Source: CAYQJL01 sp964612295 (GTDB lineage: Bacteria > Eisenbacteria > RBG-16-71-46 > CAIMUX01 > WJJG01). From it: a stretch of 64,000 bases of DNA. The stretch is taken from NCBI GenBank assembly GCA_964612295.1, contig CAZTDY010000015.1, forward strand, positions 1-64,000. Reading direction: 5' to 3'. Each line of letters begins with the position of its first letter. The stretch's first letter is position 1. Shown piece by piece: positions 56,591-64,000 of this stretch. Under the pieces are notes generated by a model, which searched no databases, had not been told where the DNA came from, and saw only the letters and a program-made list of their open reading frames with translations. The translations under genes were made by a program, and so were the position numbers.

Positions 56591-57247
56591 CTATACGGTG
56601 GCTGAGGGGCGCCGTCTCTTTTTTCGCGTGTGCGTGACCAGCTGTTCGAAAATCGATTCGACGACCAGGTCGCTGCTCAGCTCGGGATGAAAGCTCGCCG
56701 CCAGGAGCGAACCCTGGCGGACGAGCACGGGGATTCCGTCGTGGAGGGCGAGCACGGAGACCGACTCCCCCACGCGCGTAATCTTGGGAGCGCGGATGAA
56801 GACGAGTTCGAGGTCCGCTTCCGTTGCCCGCCGATCGAGCCCGACTGACGGGGTCAGGTCAGTGGGCACCTGCGCAGACCCCGACGCGGTGAAGGAATCG
56901 ACCTGCCGCCCGTAGGCGTTGCGCTGCACGGTGACATCGATCAACCCCAACGAATCCTGCTGGGGGTCGACGACCTTCCGGGCGAGTAGGATCAGGCCGG
57001 CACAGGTACCAAAGATCGGCTTTCCATTGCCTGAGAAACTGAGCACCCCGTCCCAGAGGCCGGTCTCCTTCATGAGCTTGATCAGTGTCGTGGTTTCGCC
57101 GCCGGGCAGGACCAACCCATCGACCTTCTCGAGCTCGGCCGGGGTGCGCACTTCTCGCGTCACGCACCCCAGCCGTTCAAAGCCGCGGGCATGGGCGGCA
57201 AAATCCCCCTGCAGGGCCAGCACGCCGATCGTGCTCGCTGCGCCCAT
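56591..57247 (-). CDS. pdxT: Pyridoxal 5'-phosphate synthase glutaminase subunit
   Basis: Glutaminase of the DXP-independent vitamin B6 pathway, giving ammonia to PdxS. Class I amidotransferase triad: Cys in FGTCAGLILLA, His and Glu in FHPELSS; N-terminal GVLALQGDFAAHAR is diagnostic. From ATG 57247 the protein is 218 residues; two in-frame ATGs upstream (57271, 57280) are possible. It follows pdxS by a short gap. Confidence 0.95.
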   Translation of the reverse strand: MGAASTIGVLALQGDFAAHARGFERLGCVTREVRTPAELEKVDGLVLPGGETTTLIKLMKETGLWDGVLSFSGNGKPIFGTCAGLILLARKVVDPQQDSLGLIDVTVQRNAYGRQVDSFTASGSAQVPTDLTPSVGLDRRATEADLELVFIRAPKITRVGESVSVLALHDGIPVLVRQGSLLAASFHPELSSDLVVESIFEQLVTHTRKKRRRPSATV

Positions 57248-57282
57248 GGTGTTCTCACCTGTAGAAGACATCGTCGGCAAGC

Positions 57283-58164
57283 CTACCAGCCGCGGGTCTG
57301 CAGCAGATCCTCGGGTGCCATCTTCGACACATCCAGACCGGCCATGGCGTCACCGAGACCTTCCGACAACTTCGCGAGCATGTCGAAGTCCTGGTAGTAG
57401 GTCACCGCCTTGACAATGGCGGCCGCGCGAGGTGCGGGATCACTCGACTTGAAGATCCCGCTGCCCACGAAGACGCTCTCGGCGCCCAGCTGCATCATCA
57501 GCGAGGCGTCGGCCGGGGTGGCGATGCCGCCGGCGGAGAAGTTCGGGACCGGCAGTTTGCCCTCTTTGGCGACCCAGCGAACGATCTCGTACGGTGCGCC
57601 GAGCTCTTTGGCCTTGGTCATCAACTGCTCCGGCCTCAGCAGGGTGAGCTCGCGGATACCACCGGTGACGGCCCGCATGTGGCGCACGGCCTCGACGATA
57701 TCGCCGGACCCCGCCTCACCCTTGGTGCGAATCATGGCCGCGCCTTCGCCGATCCGGCGGAGGGCCTCTCCGAGATCCCGGCATCCACAGACGAAGGGCA
57801 CCTTGAACGCGAACTTGTCGATGTGATAGCGCTCATCGGCCGGAGTCAGAACCTCGCTCTCATCTACGAAGTCCACCCCGAGCGCTTCGAGGATTTGAGC
57901 CTCCGCGAAGTGTCCGATGCGCGCCTTCGCCATCACGGGGATCGTCACGGCCTTGATGATCTCCCGAATCTTGGTGGGATCGGCCATGCGGGCCACGCCG
58001 CCATCACGGCGAATGTCCGCGGGCACGCGCTCGAGCGCCATCACCGACACCGCCCCCGCGTCCTGGGCGATCTTCGCCTGTTCCGCGTTGGTGACGTCCA
58101 TGACGACCCCGCCCTTGAGCATCTCTGCCAGGCCGGTTTTGACCCGAAGCGATCCGATTTCCAT
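57283..58164 (-). CDS. pdxS: Pyridoxal 5'-phosphate synthase lyase subunit
   Basis: A 293-residue PdxS: makes PLP from ribose 5-phosphate, glyceraldehyde 3-phosphate and ammonia. Landmarks: MLKGGVVMDVTNAEQA, catalytic lysines in PVMAKARIGH, and the phosphate-binding GSGIFKSSDP. The enzyme forms a dodecamer with PdxT, whose gene follows. The MocR regulator gene upstream reads the same way. Confidence 0.97.
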   Translation of the reverse strand: MEIGSLRVKTGLAEMLKGGVVMDVTNAEQAKIAQDAGAVSVMALERVPADIRRDGGVARMADPTKIREIIKAVTIPVMAKARIGHFAEAQILEALGVDFVDESEVLTPADERYHIDKFAFKVPFVCGCRDLGEALRRIGEGAAMIRTKGEAGSGDIVEAVRHMRAVTGGIRELTLLRPEQLMTKAKELGAPYEIVRWVAKEGKLPVPNFSAGGIATPADASLMMQLGAESVFVGSGIFKSSDPAPRAAAIVKAVTYYQDFDMLAKLSEGLGDAMAGLDVSKMAPEDLLQTRGW

Positions 58165-58193
58165 CTCAAACCTCCTTCTTCACGAATCTGGCG

Positions 58194-59762
58194 TTACAGA
58201 GGCGGTAAAGCCCCATCCTCGGGGCGCGGCTCCACATTCGGCAGGCGCAGCTGAGCCTGAATCAGCTCACCCAGCAGCGTGATGCCTTTCAGAATGCGGG
58301 CTGGCGTTTCACGATTGAAGGTCAGCCGGAGCCCATCGGCTCCACCCCCGTTCGGATAGAACGCGGGCCCCGGCGCGAACAGAACGCCCTTGGGGGCGGC
58401 TTCGCGCAAGAGCGCCGTACTGTCGAGCGGCGCGGGCAGCGTGGCCCACAGCGTCATCCCCCCCCGGGGACGAGTCCAGCGGGCACCGGGCGGGAAGTGG
58501 TTGGGCAGTGCTTGCAGCATCGCCCGCAGCCGCTTCCCATACAGAGAGCGCAACCGGACCAGGTGCTCGTCGAGCTGTCCAGAGCGGCAGAACCGGTCCA
58601 TGATGCGTTGCGTGAGCACGCCCGACGACAGATCCGTCGCCCATCTGAGCGACCGCATCACATCGCAAAGCGGCTCGGGCACGACAATCCAACCCAGGCG
58701 AAGCCCGGGAAACAGAATCTTCGAGAAGGTCCCCAGGTGGATGATCATCCCATCCGGGTCATCGGCCAGCAGCGGCCGGGGCGGGGACCCATCGTAATAG
58801 AGTGGCGTGTCGTAGTGGTCTTCGATGATCGGCAGGGTGCGCTCCTTCGCAAGCGCAAGCAACTCCGCGCGCCGCCCCTGCCCCAGACTTACCCCTGTCG
58901 GGTTCTGGAAGCAGGGCATCGTATAGAGCATCCGCACGCGGTCGCGCGCGCAGGCCTCCGTGAGCACCGCGGTGGAAAGGCCCTCATCATCGACAGGGAC
59001 TCCCACCATCCGCACCCCGGCGTGGCGGAGCGTCAAGTGCGCCCCTGAATAGGTCGGCTCTTCAATCGCCACCCGATCCCCGGGCGCGAGGAGGAGTTTC
59101 GAGAGCAGATCGATCCCCTGCTGCGAACCGCTGATCACGAAGATGCGCTTCGGGTCGATCGAGGGCACGCCGCTTTGAACAAGCCACTGCGCGATCCATT
59201 CCCGTAGGGAGGGATCTCCTTCGGGCGGCCCGTACTCCAGAAGATTGGGATCTCCGCCGGCCAGCACCTCGTGCACGCACTCGCCAAACGCGTCCATCGG
59301 AAACTCGCGGCTGTCGGGCACGGCGCCGGTCAGTTGGATGGCCCCGTCGGCAACCTGGAGTCCGGACGGATGCATGGCGGAGAGTGGATCGAGTTCGAAT
59401 CGGGAAGGATCTCGGAAGAGTGACCGCCAGGAAAAACCGCCGGCCCGAGCAGCGCCGCGCTCGGCAGCAGGGGACGTGGCGTCCGGCTCACCCCCACCCT
59501 GCACGAAGGTCCCCGCCCCGACGGCGGAATGAAGCGCGCCCTCCTGTTCGAGCAGACGATACGCGGCCACAACAGTGTTGCGATGCACTCCAAGCCAGGT
59601 CGCCAGCTGACGCGTCGCCGGAAGGCGCATCCCGGCGGGGAGTTCCCCTCGTCCGATCGCATCCCGAATCCGTCCGGCCAGCTGATGATAGAGCGGTTCG
59701 CTGGCGTCGCGCTCCAGGCGAAGCATCGTGGACCAGGACTGTTTTTCGACGCGGACATTCAT
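58194..59762 (-). CDS. MocR-type regulator (GntR helix-turn-helix plus aminotransferase fold), likely PdxR
   Basis: From ATG 59762 a 522-residue protein: GntR winged helix (YHQLAGRIRDAIGRGELPAG, TRQLATWLGVHRNTVVAAYRLL), linker, then a fold-type I aminotransferase domain with the PLP lysine in GTFSKILFPGLRLGW and YTMPCFQNPTGV. Such regulators bind PLP as effector and often control pdxST. Here pdxS follows 29 bases downstream, unlike the divergent arrangement in Listeria or Corynebacterium, so it may be co-transcribed. Frame extends to 59936, but the earlier part lacks GntR similarity. RBS is weak. Confidence 0.9.
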   Translation of the reverse strand: MNVRVEKQSWSTMLRLERDASEPLYHQLAGRIRDAIGRGELPAGMRLPATRQLATWLGVHRNTVVAAYRLLEQEGALHSAVGAGTFVQGGGEPDATSPAAERGAARAGGFSWRSLFRDPSRFELDPLSAMHPSGLQVADGAIQLTGAVPDSREFPMDAFGECVHEVLAGGDPNLLEYGPPEGDPSLREWIAQWLVQSGVPSIDPKRIFVISGSQQGIDLLSKLLLAPGDRVAIEEPTYSGAHLTLRHAGVRMVGVPVDDEGLSTAVLTEACARDRVRMLYTMPCFQNPTGVSLGQGRRAELLALAKERTLPIIEDHYDTPLYYDGSPPRPLLADDPDGMIIHLGTFSKILFPGLRLGWIVVPEPLCDVMRSLRWATDLSSGVLTQRIMDRFCRSGQLDEHLVRLRSLYGKRLRAMLQALPNHFPPGARWTRPRGGMTLWATLPAPLDSTALLREAAPKGVLFAPGPAFYPNGGGADGLRLTFNRETPARILKGITLLGELIQAQLRLPNVEPRPEDGALPPL

Positions 59763-60081
59763 GCGAGTGACCCAGTTCGGGTGATCTGCAACTGGACCTG
59801 CGTATCCCTTCGAACGGTGCCAGTTTAGCAAACTACAGACCATTTCCAAGGACCAATTCATCGAATTGCTCTTCATTTGCGTCATTGGAACGTACCAATG
59901 TGACATTCGGCCACGACGGGATGCCCATACGAGCACCTTTCAAGGCACGCTTTCCCGTTGCCCACCTCGGGGACATCCCGTAGGTTGGATTTGGGAACGA
60001 GTTTGGCCGTGTTGCCGAAGTGCTGACGTGGGGATGGGTTCGCGTGCCCCACCCCATTTGAGGACCAGGAGGAGGTCGCCG
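59763..60081. other. 319-bp divergent regulatory region
   Basis: Between the MocR-type regulator (minus) and the double-ACT gene (plus). No gene. It holds several ATTGG/CCAAT half-sites, including CATTGG-N6-CCAATG (59883-59900), and CAATTC-ATC-GAATTG (59855-59869), candidate operators for the regulator. Confidence 0.45.
59883..59900. promoter_or_regulatory. 18-bp near-perfect palindrome, candidate MocR/PdxR operator
   Basis: CATTGG-AACGTA-CCAATG pairs at 16 of 18 positions. It sits 120 bases upstream of the MocR-type gene. A related ATTGG half-site occurs at about 59852-59857. Confidence 0.4.
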
Positions 60082-60558
60082 ATGGATACCCTTCGAATTG
60101 TGGCCAACAAGAACATCAGCAAAGTGGTCCTACAGGGCGTACCTGATCGCCCCGGAATTGCGGCGGAGATCTTTGGCAACCTGGGCATGCAGGGCTTCAA
60201 CGTGGAACTGGTCGTATCGACCGGCGGAACGCGCGGCACGGCTGACATCTGTCTCGCCGTATCCGAGGATCAAGAGAGCCAGGTCTGCGTGGCTCTGGAA
60301 GTCATCAACAAAGAGGTCATGGGCACTCAAGTCGTCGCGGACAAGCGGGTTTCCCTGGTTTCGGTCGTTGGATCGAATCTCTCGAAGATCCCCGGTGTCG
60401 CGGGACGCATGTTCAAGACCCTGTCAGCCAAAGGCGTCAACATCGAGATCATCTCCACCTCACTCTCCTCGGTCACCTGTCTGATCCCCGAGGAAAAAAC
60501 CAACGAGGCCGTCGCCGCGTTGGAAGGTGAGTTCTTGGACGAGCAAGCCGCCGAGTAA
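60082..60558 (+). CDS. Stand-alone double-ACT-domain protein (aspartokinase regulatory domain-like)
   Basis: A 158-residue protein, behind a GGAGGAGG ribosome site, made of two ACT domains: ISKVVLQGVPDRPGIAAEIFG and VSLVSVVGSNLSKIPGVAGRMF, the second with ISTSLSSVTCLI, much like the C-terminal regulatory part of lysine-sensitive aspartokinases. There is no kinase domain before it. Could be a separate allosteric subunit (as the beta chain of split aspartokinase) or a free amino-acid sensor. Partner not in the window. Confidence 0.85.
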   Translation: MDTLRIVANKNISKVVLQGVPDRPGIAAEIFGNLGMQGFNVELVVSTGGTRGTADICLAVSEDQESQVCVALEVINKEVMGTQVVADKRVSLVSVVGSNLSKIPGVAGRMFKTLSAKGVNIEIISTSLSSVTCLIPEEKTNEAVAALEGEFLDEQAAE

Positions 60559-60756
60559 TCTGGCGTCGCCCCCCTCACACACGGACCGCAACAAGCGTGG
60601 TCACGACAACGGAGCAGATGCACCCCGCCGGATCCTGACGGGCAGCCGGTGGCTTGCTACTGCGTATGCCCTTTGATAAGGTGCATTTGGCGAGATCATC
60701 CGAATTTCAACCCTGCTTTCAATACACCTTGAGAGACCGGATGGGGAGGATATGGA

Positions 60757-62475
60757 ATGGCAGACTCCACTCGTGTGGAAGGACAGAACAAGCCTGAGGA
60801 CGGGGTAACCACGCGGTCCTCTTGCGGATCGGGACACGCCCCCCACAAGGTGCGTGAGACAGCCAAGCCGCTCGAAGAGATGACCTTCGAGTCGTACTCG
60901 GGTATTCCCCTGGGCGAGCTTTACACCGAGGCCGATCGTAAGAAGCCGCTTTGGGATGAGCCCGGCACGGGAGATACCTCCCTGCCGGCCGAGTACCCGT
61001 ATACACGCGGCGTCCATCGGGATATGTATCGCGGGCGACGCTGGACCATGCGGATGTTCGCCGGCTTCGGGATCCCGGAAGATACAAACAAGCGATTTCA
61101 CTACCTGCTCGACCACGGGCAGACCGGCCTCTCCACCGCCTTCGACATGCCCACGCTCATGGGATATGACCCGGACCACGGGATGAGCGTAGGCGAGGTC
61201 GGCCGGGAAGGCGTTTCCATCGCCACCCTGCAGGACATGGAAGCGCTCTTCGATCAGATTCCACTGGAGAAGGTTTCGACGTCGATGACGATCAATGCCA
61301 CGGCCATCGTGGCCTTGGCGTTCTATGTCTCCGTCGCGCAAAAGCAGGGCGTGGCGCCTGAACATCTGCGTGGCACGATGCAGAACGACATCCTCAAGGA
61401 ATTCATCGCGCAGAAAGAGTGGATCAGCCCCCCCGAGCCCTCCATGCGGATCATCCGCGATATGCTGGTCTACAGCACGGAGCACATGCCGAAATGGAAC
61501 ACCATTTCGATCTCGGGCTACCACATTCGCGAAGCCGGAGCGACCGCGGTTCAGGAGTTGGCCTTCACCCTGGCGGACGGCATCGGCTACGTGCAGGCAG
61601 GCATCGACGCCGGCCTGGATCCCGACTCCTTCGGCCCACGCCTGTCGTTCTTCTTCGATGTTCACAACGACTTCTTCGAGGAGATCGCCAAGTTCCGCGC
61701 GGCGCGCCGCATCTGGGCTAAGGTCATGAAGGAACGTTTCGGGGCAAAGAACCCCCGGTCCTGGTTGCTGCGTACCCACGCGCAGACCGCGGGCGTCTCA
61801 TTGACCGCCCAGCAGCCATACAACAACGTCGTCCGCGTGGCGCTCCAGGCGTTGGCCGCGGTGCTGGGAGGCACGCAGTCGTTGCACACGAACTCCCTGG
61901 ACGAGACCTATGCGTTGCCGACCGAGGAAGCCGCCAAGATCGCTCTGCGGACGCAGCAGATCATCGCCGATGAGACCAACATCCCCAACGTCGTCGACCC
62001 GATGGGTGGATCCTACTTCCTCGAGAAACTGACCGATCAGGTGGAGGAGGCGGCCTGGAAGTACATCAACCACATCGATACCCTCGGGGGCATCGTCCCC
62101 GCCGTCACGCAAGGGTATCCCCAGAAGGAGATCGCCCGCTCGGCCTACGAGTTCCAGCAGCAGATCGAGAGGGGCGATCGGGTCATCGTCGGCATCAACA
62201 AATACGTGGAAGGTGAAACCGACGATTCGATTCCAACGTTGAAGATAGAGCATGAGGTCGAGCGCAAGCAGATTGAGAGGATCCAGAAACTGCGCGAGTC
62301 CCGTGACGCGGCGCGAGCCCGAGAGACCTTGGATGCCGTGGCCCAGGCCGCGGCCGGGACCGACAACCTGGTTCCGCGTATCGTGGAAGCTGTTCAGGCC
62401 GGCATCACCCTGGGCGAAGTGAGTGATGTGTTCCGAGAGGTGTTTGGCGTCTACCGTGATCCGGCATTTCTATAG
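60757..62475 (+). CDS. Methylmalonyl-CoA mutase large (catalytic) subunit
   Basis: A 572-residue mutase interconverting methylmalonyl-CoA and succinyl-CoA through a radical. It contains the TIM-barrel catalytic part (YPYTRGVHRDMYRGRRWTMRMFAGFG; FDMPTLMGYD; STSMTINATA; SISGYHIREAGA; RTHAQTAGVSLTAQQPYNNVVR) but ends at RDPAFL with no C-terminal cobalamin-binding domain (no DxHxxG), so a small B12-binding subunit must be elsewhere, as in archaeal and some bacterial split mutases. The N-terminus has a Cys/Ser/His-rich segment (SSCGSGHAP) of unknown role. GGAGG precedes ATG 60757. Confidence 0.93.
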   Translation: MADSTRVEGQNKPEDGVTTRSSCGSGHAPHKVRETAKPLEEMTFESYSGIPLGELYTEADRKKPLWDEPGTGDTSLPAEYPYTRGVHRDMYRGRRWTMRMFAGFGIPEDTNKRFHYLLDHGQTGLSTAFDMPTLMGYDPDHGMSVGEVGREGVSIATLQDMEALFDQIPLEKVSTSMTINATAIVALAFYVSVAQKQGVAPEHLRGTMQNDILKEFIAQKEWISPPEPSMRIIRDMLVYSTEHMPKWNTISISGYHIREAGATAVQELAFTLADGIGYVQAGIDAGLDPDSFGPRLSFFFDVHNDFFEEIAKFRAARRIWAKVMKERFGAKNPRSWLLRTHAQTAGVSLTAQQPYNNVVRVALQALAAVLGGTQSLHTNSLDETYALPTEEAAKIALRTQQIIADETNIPNVVDPMGGSYFLEKLTDQVEEAAWKYINHIDTLGGIVPAVTQGYPQKEIARSAYEFQQQIERGDRVIVGINKYVEGETDDSIPTLKIEHEVERKQIERIQKLRESRDAARARETLDAVAQAAAGTDNLVPRIVEAVQAGITLGEVSDVFREVFGVYRDPAFL

Positions 62476-62496
62476 GGCCTTTCACCGCGAAAGGCC
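62476..62496 (+). terminator. Small hairpin after the mutase gene
   Basis: GGCCTTTC-ACCGC-GAAAGGCC is a perfect 8-bp stem directly after the mutase stop. Without a T-run it could protect the mRNA end or attenuate rather than terminate. Confidence 0.4.
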
Positions 62497-62544
62497 CCGT
62501 GGAGTCCATGGAATGTGCTCCGTGATTGTACAGGAGGTCAGTCG

Positions 62545-63309
62545 ATGAATCGTTCAGGGAGCAGCTCGACCGTGGTCGATGCCCTGCGTCTGGGTCTTGA
62601 CCCGGTTCGCGTGGGGCGTTTCGAGACCGAGATTACTCAGCACCCGGACACGCTCGTGATTGGCACCGGACAGGGAGAGAATGCTCCCCTCCTCGTCTGC
62701 CTGCATCCCCCCCGCTTGACCGAGTTTCAGTTCGCCCAGAAGGCCCGCGGCCTGACGACGCTCAGCGCTCATCTCGCGTTCCCGCGCGGCCTCCACGCCC
62801 ATCTCGTTGACCTGGGTGGCGCACGAACGGTCGGCTATTCCTGGATCCACTACACGGGAAACAACCCGTCCTTCCGGAAGTGTGTGGATGAGGCCAGCGA
62901 CTACCTTGATCGCGTCATGGATCAGCTTCTCGAAAACCTGCCCGTGGACCGTCGTTCGATCTACATCTTGGGTGCGGAGGGGGCGGCTCTTTTCGCTGGT
63001 TTGCACGCCGTCTCGAGGGCCGATCAGTTCGCTGGGGTGATCGCGCTCGCCGGGGACATCTATCCCGATCTGGTGGCTGAATTCTCGTCCAAATCCTGCA
63101 CCATGCCGGTGCTTTGGATTCAAGGCCGTCGCAGCCGCAGTGTGCGCAACGGACAGGTGCGCCAACAGGCCGACGAGCTTCGCAACTACGGATTCTCCGT
63201 CGACGTCGAGCTTCTCGAAGGAGACGCCGCACCCTGGCACGAGGAGGAGTCGGTCATCATCGACTGGGTCTCCCAGAAAGCGGGAATCCCGGCGCCGGAG
63301 TTGACCTAG
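62545..63309 (+). CDS. Alpha/beta-hydrolase-fold protein with nucleophile elbow altered
   Basis: A 254-residue protein resembling phospholipase/carboxylesterase-type hydrolases: LLVCLHPPR strand and oxyanion-like turn, RRSIYILGAEGAALFAGL nucleophile elbow, MPVLWIQGRRSRSV late strand, and APWHEEES holding the expected catalytic His. The elbow normally reads G-x-S-x-G. Here it is G143-A-E-G-A, with Glu in place of Ser, so the protein is likely not a serine esterase. It may be a structural or accessory relative. AGGAGG precedes ATG 62545. The mutase gene is upstream. Confidence 0.7.
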   Translation: MNRSGSSSTVVDALRLGLDPVRVGRFETEITQHPDTLVIGTGQGENAPLLVCLHPPRLTEFQFAQKARGLTTLSAHLAFPRGLHAHLVDLGGARTVGYSWIHYTGNNPSFRKCVDEASDYLDRVMDQLLENLPVDRRSIYILGAEGAALFAGLHAVSRADQFAGVIALAGDIYPDLVAEFSSKSCTMPVLWIQGRRSRSVRNGQVRQQADELRNYGFSVDVELLEGDAAPWHEEESVIIDWVSQKAGIPAPELT

Positions 63310-63326
63310 GTTCGAATATGACTCGC

Positions 63327-63360
63327 CCCGGGCGGCTGGAACCTGCCCCCGCCGCCCGGG
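63327..63360. terminator. GC-rich hairpin between convergent genes
   Basis: CCCGGGCGGC (63327-63336) pairs perfectly with GCCGCCCGGG (63351-63360) across a 14-base loop, between the hydrolase-like gene and the convergent sigma-54 activator. No T-run; termination possible but uncertain. Confidence 0.45.
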
Positions 63361-63364
63361 TAGC

Positions 63365-64000
63365 TCAGACTGGAACACCCCCATCCTCTCGGGATGGGGA
63401 GCCCTGGCGAGGCCGCGCCGGCTCCGGCTGGCGCGGTACTCTATATCCGCTCTCCCGATGGCTACGCAATCCCTGGGGAAACAGCATGTCCGTTTCAATC
63501 GACGGCGTGCGGTGCAGCTTCCAGATGGCAACCGCCCGGAGGATCGTGTACTTCAATTCCCGCACGTTTCCGGGCCAGGAATGCCTGACGAGCGAAGCGC
63601 TCGCGGCCGGGCTGAAGCCGGGCGCGAGGCCCAACGCCTGGTGGGCGAAGTAGTCGGCCAAGGGAAGCACGTCGGAGATGCGCTCGCGCAGTGGCGTGAG
63701 GTAAAGACGGATCGCGCCCAAGCGAAAGAGAAGATCCGGGCGGAAGCGTCCCTCGTCGGTGGCCCGATCCAGATCGGCGTTGGTGGCCGCCACGATCCTG
63801 ACATTGACTTGCCGCGTGCGCACCTCGCCCAAGCGCCGCAGCTCTCCCGTCTCCAAAACACGCAGCAACTTGACCTGGGCCCGCGCGTCCATCTCCCCCA
63901 CCTCGTCCAGGAAGAGCGTTCCCTCATGCGCGGCCTCGAAGAGCCCCTGCTTTTCCATCGTGGCTCCGGTGTAGGCTCCTCGCGCGTGACCGAAGAGTTC
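63365..64000 (-). CDS. Sigma-54 interaction (AAA+) activator, N-terminus beyond the window
   Basis: Open from the right window edge to the stop at 63365. Visible: the GAFTGA-type loop GHARGAYTGAT at the very edge, Walker B LFLDEVGEM, arginine-finger region FRPDLLFRLGAIRLYLTPLRER, and the C-terminal SWPGNVRELK. After this only about 45 Arg/Pro-rich residues follow, with no Fis-type helix-turn-helix, so DNA binding must lie N-terminally, be lost, or not be used. Sequence upstream of 64000 is needed to judge the sensory domain (FHA, GAF or PAS are usual). Confidence 0.88.
   Translation of the reverse strand, partial: ELFGHARGAYTGATMEKQGLFEAAHEGTLFLDEVGEMDARAQVKLLRVLETGELRRLGEVRTRQVNVRIVAATNADLDRATDEGRFRPDLLFRLGAIRLYLTPLRERISDVLPLADYFAHQALGLAPGFSPAASASLVRHSWPGNVRELKYTILRAVAIWKLHRTPSIETDMLFPQGLRSHRESGYRVPRQPEPARPRQGSPSREDGGVPV

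Noticed and set aside
60559..60756. Possible cobalamin riboswitch upstream of the mutase gene
   Set aside because: No convincing B12-box or paired elements could be found by eye; the leader is only 198 bp.

Overview
The window looks like a high-GC Gram-negative chromosome from a deep-branching, anaerobic or microaerobic lineage. Several secreted proteins end in a FlgD-like immunoglobulin domain of the kind common in Fibrobacteres-Chlorobi-Bacteroidetes-related phyla such as Eisenbacteria or Krumholzibacteriota. That placement is inference. Anaerobic physiology is suggested by the hybrid cluster protein, superoxide reductase, flavodiiron protein, rubredoxin, rubrerythrins and a heterodisulfide-reductase-like module. 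No rRNA, tRNA, CRISPR array, insertion sequence or prophage was seen.

Layout. 1-3545 (minus): three genes with ATGA overlaps (RecB/Cas4-like Fe-S nuclease, ABC-class ATPase, TonB-like protein cut by the window edge). 4046-12852: envelope proteins, including a duplicated-domain lipoprotein with an in-frame amber codon, a sulfatase-fold/TPR membrane protein, a C-type-lectin/arylsulfotransferase lipoprotein, a WD40 lipoprotein, and a lipoprotein-thioredoxin gene split by an in-frame UGA that is followed by a SECIS-like hairpin (probable new selenoprotein). 13234-19266: housekeeping genes (metG, era, ispH) and a sensor kinase. 19266-29427: four large secreted proteins (M1 peptidase, LVIVD propeller, frameshifted beta-helix protein, gingipain-like protein), all with related C-terminal domains.

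29585-32929: nitrosative-stress unit of ferredoxin, Hcp and a Crp/Fnr regulator, preceded by a perfect TTGAC-N4-GTCAA palindrome. 32937-45735 (minus): a heavy-metal efflux operon (receiver protein, CusC, YHS protein, CusB, CusA, HMA-fused permease) downstream of a two-component pair of the NtrC type. A candidate sigma-54 promoter and a 37-bp near-palindrome lie between them at enhancer spacing. 45946-50777 (plus): ArsR regulator, DsrE2-like, TusA-like, cytochrome b and HdrD-like genes, then a FadL-type porin. This looks like a sulfur-transfer/quinone redox module.

50906-55563: oxygen defence. The minus operon runs superoxide reductase, ferritin, flavodiiron protein, rubredoxin, rubrerythrin; next to it are perR-ahpC and another rubrerythrin-like gene. 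55656-64000: receiver-like protein, pdxT, pdxS and a MocR regulator, a stand-alone double-ACT protein, methylmalonyl-CoA mutase large subunit, a degenerate alpha/beta hydrolase, and a sigma-54 activator cut by the window end.

Most promising items: the UGA/SECIS lipoprotein (11905-12852), the ArsR-controlled DsrE2/TusA/Hdr module, the sigma-54 control region of the metal operon, and the nuclease/ABC-ATPase/TonB operon.
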